Part shown: piece by piece, positions 58,778 to 64,000 of the stretch
How the letters are laid out: the number at the start of each line of letters is the position of its first letter
Position numbering within the stretch: position 1 is the stretch's first letter
DNA from: Umbelopsis ramanniana AG
Taxonomy: Eukaryota > Mucoromycota > Umbelopsidomycetes > Umbelopsidales > Umbelopsidaceae
Length of the DNA: 64,000 nt
Direction of reading: 5' to 3'
Assembly (NCBI RefSeq): GCF_025399195.1
Contig: NW_026252098.1
Span: 310,001 to 374,000, forward strand
Program-made: the position numbers and the translations under genes
Notes under the pieces: generated by a model
The model's database searches: none
Told to the model about the DNA's origin: nothing
What the model saw: only the letters and a program-made list of their open reading frames with translations

Positions 58778-61700
58778 ATGACTGACACTGCTGTCAGAAA
58801 GCGCCATACTGGCCCAGCACAGTCGAAGAAACCTGTAGCGGTAAAAGAGGAGGAAGACCTCAAAAAGGTAAATGCAGACCAACACTCGCTTGCTTTAAAC
58901 TTTGGAATTCGGACAAACTCATCTAACTGTTTTACCTACAGGCTAGCCAGCACGCTCAGAGCATCAAAGGAGTCAGATTGGGCGATTCCCGCGACAAGAT
59001 ATCATTGCTTGTTTTTACCGCACTAGCCTTGCTTATGCGTTGGATCTACATAGGATTTCCCTCGGAAGTTGTGTAAGGATATCATTGGACAACGGGTTCA
59101 CAGTAGGCAAATCTACACGCAATTAATATGGCTGTTTTCTTTTTACAGCTTTGATGAGGTACATTTCGGAAAGTTCCTTGGTCATTATCTCAAGCATGCG
59201 TACTTCTTTGATGTCCATCCACCGCTGGCCAAACTCACTTTGACAGCTGCTGGTAAATTGATCGGTTATGACGGGCATTTTGATTTTGCCAGTATTGGCG
59301 ACAACTACATCGAGAACAGAGTTCCACACGTCTTTCTTCGTTCAGTACCGGCTACTTTTGGCGCGCTTTGCGTTCCTATTGTCTACCTCATTATGAGAGA
59401 CTCTGGTTACAATTATCTTACCTGTCTGTTCACAACCACTATGTATCTTTTCGGTAATGCTTTCAAATCACGGACTGGTATTTTCTGTTATATGCCACAC
59501 TAACAACCTAAACTCATCAAAGATAATGCTCTTGTTGGCCAGTCCAGATTGATTCTTCTAGACAGCCAGTTGATCTTTTACATGCTCTGCACCATATACA
59601 GCTATGTCCGTTTCTCTAAAGCCAGGCACCAGTAAGTTCTGTTCTTGTATTTTTTTTTTTAATAGATAGAGAGGAGAAAGATTTAATTGCTGTTGGCATT
59701 TTCACAGAGAGTTTTCTGCCGAATGGTACACGTGGCTATTGGCGACAGGTGTTTCAATGGCTATGACACTTAGTGTTAAAATGGTTGGTCTCTTCATAGT
59801 AGCCGCCGTTGGCTTGGCGACTATTTCCGATCTTTGGAGTTTGATGGATGTTCGACGCGGTTTGGAACTGGTAAGATAGACTTGACTGTGTGCTACCAGA
59901 CGGCTCTTGTGCTTTTCAAGTTCATATTCCTAGCCTTGACACGTTTTCGTTTTGTTAGACCCATGTTGCGAAACATTTTTATGCTCGTGCGGTTGCCCTG
60001 ATCATTGTCCCTACCTTTGTTTACCTGTTTTGGTTTTGGATACATTTCAGTATTCTGGATACTTCCGGCCCTGGAGATAACTTCATGTCCGCGGCATTCC
60101 AGGCGACTCTCAAAGGCAACCCGTTGACAGAACAGGCCATCAGTAAGTTCACGCAACTATTTTGGTAGTTCATGTGACAAAGGGTAGCTAATCCTGCTTT
60201 TCATTTTTTAGAGGTCTATTACAACGATAGTATCACTATTCAACATCGTGACACTGAGAATTTCCTCTTTTCTTGGGATAAAACCTATCCGCTACGATAT
60301 GACGATGGTAGAATCAGTAGCAAAGGTATTGCCATACAGCGTACGTTGAAGCAAAAATAGTGACTAGTACTAAATGCCAACTTTGTTATAGGTCATCAAG
60401 TTTCAGCTAACAGTGATCCGAATGATGAGGGCAACATTTGGCAAGTTTTGCAAACTGGAGACGATATTTCTGGCCAATTAACACCTGTTCGCCATGGTGA
60501 TATCATTCAGCTCCGTCACGTCAAGACTGACAGATTGCTAATGACACATGATGTTGCCAGCCCGTTGCTTCCTACCAACACGGAATTTACCACTGCCGAG
60601 GAGGGTGACGAGGAAAAGTACGAAGATACCCTTTTCGAACTTCGGTTCGATGTTCTTGATTTAGGTCGACAGTTGCAATCTCAAATGATTCATTTTCAAT
60701 TGATTCATGTACCAACTGGCGTCAGCATGTTCTCGCAAACCAAAAAATGGCCAGAGTGGGGTGTCTTTAAACATGATGTCAACGGCAATAAGAAGATTAT
60801 CGATCGTGCAAACCGATGGATCGTGAAAGATGTCATTGGAAGAGAACGTAAGTTACCCTCTCATCAAGATGTTTCGTCGGTTATCACTTGCTAACTTTGC
60901 ATAATATCATCAGCCGGTGAAGACAAGGATGAAGAGGGAACTAAAGTTGACTCCATGAGTTTCTTACACAAGTTCCTTGAGCTACAAAGCAAAATGCTTT
61001 CTGAGAACAACAAGCTTGTCGCCGAGCATCCCTACATGTCCACACCCATCTCTTGGCTCGTCCCAACCAAAGGAATTTCATACTGGCATAACCCAGTTTC
61101 AAAAGGACAGATCTATTTAGCAGGAAACGTAGTTGGATGGGTGCTGGGTCTTGCTAGTATTGCAATTTACTGTGGTATCGGTCTCGCTGATATTGTAGCT
61201 CAAAGGAGAGGTTTCGACCTTATTGACGAACGTAAGTTGACGGCTACCTCATCAGACAGCACAACATGATCATGGTACTAATCTATCCTGAAATCCCAGC
61301 TGTTCGAAGACGATTTCAATACTCTGGAGGCTTCCTCGCCTTGTTGTATGCCCTTCATTATCTACCGTTTTATGTGATGGGCCGTGCTCTTTTCCTTCAC
61401 CACTACTTACCAGCAGTCACTGTCTTGTACATGTTGATGGGAGCAGTTTTTGAGTTCATGTTTATTGAAGGTACCACCTCACCAGCATCCAACCTTGTTC
61501 GCAACGAAAGCGAAATGAAGAACCACAGACCCAAGGTCGCTGCTAACATCTCTACCATGAGATCTATGCTTACCAAGACCAGCTACATCGCTGCTGCCAT
61601 CATTGTCATCGCTCAGATTGGCTTTTTCATGTGGATGGTACCTTTGACTTACGGTACCAACATGGGTAGTGAGATGGTTAAGCTGCACCAAATTTTCGGT

Positions 61701-61791
61701 TGGGAATTGCATTTTGGTAAGCGCACGTTTTTGGTCAAATGACCCCTTGTCTCAATATATTTTAACATCTGATTCATTTGCAGCAAAATAA
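58778..61791 (+). CDS. PMT4: Protein O-mannosyltransferase Pmt4
   Basis: Pmt4 transfers mannose from dolichyl phosphate mannose to Ser/Thr of membrane and GPI-anchored proteins in the ER. The start at 58778 gives MTDTAVRKRHTGPAQSKKPV. Then come LLVFTALALLMRWIYIGFPS, the catalytic-loop motif FDEVHFGKFLGHYLKHAYFF with DVHPPLAKL, DNALVGQSRLILLDSQLIFY and SVKMVGLFIVAAVGLATISD. The MIR repeats follow: SITIQHRDTENFLFSWDKTY, IIQLRHVKTDRLLMTHDVAS and WGVFKHDVNGNKKIIDRANR. Features shared with yeast Pmt4 rather than Pmt1/2 are SGPGDNFMSAAFQATLKGNP, NGNKKIID and ISYWHNPVSKGQIYLAGNVV. The C-terminus is membrane-spanning, and the last exon supplies only A-K-stop (WELHFAK). About ten introns are present. 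The Thr-rich linker of the secreted GH74 enzyme is the kind of region PMT enzymes modify. Confidence 0.95.
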
Positions 61792-62933
61792 AATGCAGCA
61801 TTATCCGAAGCCAAAGTTTATCCTTCTAGCAATTCCATTTTTCTTCTCTCCATTGTCTCAAATTAAAAATAAAAAGTGAAGCAGGGTATCAGTGTTCATA
61901 AGGAATCGATAAAGGCAAGATATACACATCATGATGGCAGACTGACCCCTGAAAGGTGTTAGCTGGTAGGGCTCAAAATTTTCCCGTTTATACCCATTTT
62001 TTCAAAGCAGTTCAGATGTACCTAAAGCCCTTTACGCCACATATGATACGGTTGGTGCCTGCAAAAATGCATTGTTAACAGTTTCAGTCATTACGAAACG
62101 TCTTTAACAAGCAAACTGTGCAAAAACCCTTAATGGACGTAAGATGGCGTGTTGACTGGCATGGATTAAGTCTAACAGCCAAAGTGACTAACGCAATCGA
62201 TAGTCGCAGTTACACATCATTGACTGTACCCGGTTATCTAGGACGAATAATAGCAATATTGCCTACCTCGAATGCCGAGAACAAATGTTGTTTCTTGCTT
62301 TCCAAATATAGGGTCAGTGTTATTTTTCGTACCTTCGAGCAGAACTCAGCTTATACTGACATTTTTTGTATTTTGCCAACAAATATTACATAGAAGGTAT
62401 AATCTTGTGATTCGAATGAATGGGACCTCATTTCGATTGCTTACACATCGTCGCTAAATGTAAGTTTACCAAGCAGTGTACGATATTGTCTCTCCGTGTT
62501 TACCGCCTGTTTGGGTAAGCCGCCACCGTCAATTATACTGTAGCTTACAATCGGCGCTCGAATAACGGCTATGGTGTTGAAAGATACACTTTCAACTTAC
62601 TTTTGCTCCATTACGACATACTATACAATTTTCCAATGTTCATGACACGCGACGAGTCACGATGAATTTATTATTGCTAACTCTACAAAGCTCTTGATTA
62701 TGTAACCACTAGGATTCAGGGTCAATCATCTCCTAGTTACTACATATAGCAGCAGCACAAACAATGGCCGGCATATTCAAAAGTCCATATCAAACGCACT
62801 TTGGAACGTTATGGCCTTCCCCTTTGTCGTTCTTGATTGGCGATCTATTTCAAAGCCACCCCCAAAAATGCAATGCGGGTTCTCATACACTATTCCCTAT
62901 GCAGAATGTTATTCCTGCGGCTCCCCTCATCCG
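61792..62933. other. Intergenic region between PMT4 and the carboxylesterase
   Basis: No gene was recognised. Short frames near 62.1-62.45 kb have no family resemblance. It holds the PMT4 3' untranslated region and the esterase promoter. Confidence 0.5.
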
Positions 62934-62940
62934 TATATAA
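62934..62940 (+). promoter_or_regulatory. TATA box of the carboxylesterase gene
   Basis: TATATAA lies 51 bases before the ATG at 62985. A start site about 30 bases downstream would fall near 62965, next to the alternative ATG at 62967, which favours 62985 as the real start codon. Confidence 0.5.
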
Positions 62941-62984
62941 ATCGTACTAACCGCCTCCATGAACAGATGCTTCGTATAGCAGCA

Positions 62985-64000
62985 ATGAAACTTTTATTTT
63001 CTGCTGTCTTCACTTCTTTTACCTGCTTAGCCGCAGCATATCCTATTATTGCCAGAGATGATACCACTCCCAGAGTCACTAGCAAGTTGGGAACATTCGT
63101 AGGAAAGCATCTACCTGACTTCAATCAAGACGTTTTCTTGGGGATGCCATACGCACAACCTCCAGTCGGCCAGCTGCGATTCAAGAACCCACAGCCGTAT
63201 AATCAATCGTGGGAAGGTGACCGAATTGCTACGGATTATGGATACTCCTGCTACGAATGGAGTAAGTCATCACAGTCCCACGGAGTCAGCTACAGCGAAG
63301 ACTGTCTCACAATTAACGTCATTCGGCCAAGTGGCTATACCAATGAATCTCTACCTGTTGGATTATGGATATATGGTGGTTCATTCCAGTTGGGTTCCTC
63401 CGCCTTAGATACATATAACCTCTCATACCCTGTTCAGCAATCCGTCAACGTTCAGACACCCATAATCGCCATATCCGTGAACTATCGAATAGGGCCATTG
63501 GGATTCTTAGCGTCTTCTGAAATACAGCAATCTGGAAATCTGAACGTTGGACTAAAGGATCTTGTCCTCGCTTTACAATGGATACAGGACAATATTGGTG
63601 CCTTTGGTGGGGATCCAACTAAAGTTTCACTTTGGGGTCAGTCAGCTGGAGCTGAGGCTGTTGCGAACCTTCTGACCGCTTACGGTGGAACCCTGAATGG
63701 CCTATTCCGAGGTGCTATCATGGAATCTGGCTCTAGTGTTCGACTTCCTCATAATTATCTCCCTATCGACACCTGGCAGTCACAATTCAGTGATTTCTTA
63801 TCATATACTGGCTGTACTGGTGATGGTGAACCGTTGGAGTGCATTCGATCGCTGGATATAAGCAAGATTAAGAATTTTTTCAACATTTCTAGTCACTTGA
63901 CAGCGCACGAGTATTATCCAGTGATCGATGGGGATTTCATTCAAGACTGGCCAAAGAATTTGTTAGCTGATGGAAAATTTGTCAAGGTTCCCATCCTTAC
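62985..64000 (+). CDS. Secreted type-B carboxylesterase/lipase, 5' part (cut by window end)
   Basis: This is an alpha/beta-hydrolase of the carboxylesterase type-B family (cholinesterase and Candida rugosa-type lipase relatives). The start at 62985 gives a signal peptide, MKLLFSAVFTSFTCLAAAYP. Then come GTFVGKHLPDFNQDVFLGMP, YAQPPVGQLRF, SEDCLTINVIRP, the oxyanion-hole segment GLWIYGGSFQLGS, VNYRIGPLGFL, LKDLVLALQWIQDNIGAFGG and the nucleophile elbow VSLWGQSAGAEA. The elbow has Gln before the Ser (GQSAG) where animal members have Glu, and YGGS replaces the usual HGGG/YGGG. The 339 codons seen have no intron. The catalytic Glu and His should lie beyond the window. An in-frame ATG at 62967 would add six residues. 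Substrate is unknown. Confidence 0.9.
   Translation, partial: MKLLFSAVFTSFTCLAAAYPIIARDDTTPRVTSKLGTFVGKHLPDFNQDVFLGMPYAQPPVGQLRFKNPQPYNQSWEGDRIATDYGYSCYEWSKSSQSHGVSYSEDCLTINVIRPSGYTNESLPVGLWIYGGSFQLGSSALDTYNLSYPVQQSVNVQTPIIAISVNYRIGPLGFLASSEIQQSGNLNVGLKDLVLALQWIQDNIGAFGGDPTKVSLWGQSAGAEAVANLLTAYGGTLNGLFRGAIMESGSSVRLPHNYLPIDTWQSQFSDFLSYTGCTGDGEPLECIRSLDISKIKNFFNISSHLTAHEYYPVIDGDFIQDWPKNLLADGKFVKVPIL

Overview
The window is nuclear DNA from a filamentous fungus. Almost every gene is split by short GT-AG introns (mostly about 50-120 bases), the standard code is used, and the core gene set is fungal (Pmt4, Rix7, Yah1, an F-BAR protein, and a GH74 enzyme with a fungal CBM1). The high intron density and the presence of Rcd1, LENG8/Thp3 and OPA3 homologues would suit an early-diverging fungus such as Mucoromycota. 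No single marker proves this, so the lineage is an inference.

Layout. 1-9 kb: CCR4-NOT subunit Caf40/Rcd1 (+), a 2.7 kb empty stretch, a Cys-rich/UPF0303 protein (+) and a Thp3/LENG8-like SAC3-domain protein (-). 9-13 kb: casein kinase 2 alpha (-) divergent from a DDT/WHIM chromatin protein (+). 14.5-18 kb: three paralogous Nudix genes of the diphosphoinositol-polyphosphate phosphohydrolase type, of which only one keeps the catalytic Nudix box. 18-27 kb: Nep1/Emg1 (-), mitochondrial ferredoxin Yah1 (-), an SPX-ankyrin-GDPD protein (Gde1 type, +) and a protein with two MSP-like domains (-). 27-40 kb: condensin SMC4 (-), an F-BAR protein (+) and the AAA ATPase Rix7/NVL (-). 40-48 kb: a broken gag fossil, OPA3 (+), an Ark/Prk-type NAK kinase (-) and a PIN-like carrier (-). 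48-55 kb: a secreted GH74 xyloglucanase with CBM1 (-), then a 4.2 kb gene-poor stretch with one tRNA-Val(AAC). 55-64 kb: a glutathione S-transferase (+), splicing factor Prp4 (-) divergent from Pmt4 (+), and the 5' part of a secreted carboxylesterase (+) cut by the window end.

Most genes are housekeeping and sit beside each other without obvious functional linkage. The exception worth attention is the Nudix trio, followed about 4 kb further on by an SPX-domain phosphodiesterase gene. Inositol pyrophosphates are substrates of the Nudix family and ligands of SPX domains, so this stretch could be a local phosphate-signalling neighbourhood. Two of the three Nudix proteins appear to be pseudo-enzymes. 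Exon boundaries were inferred by eye from splice motifs and family similarity; no alignment or database search was run.
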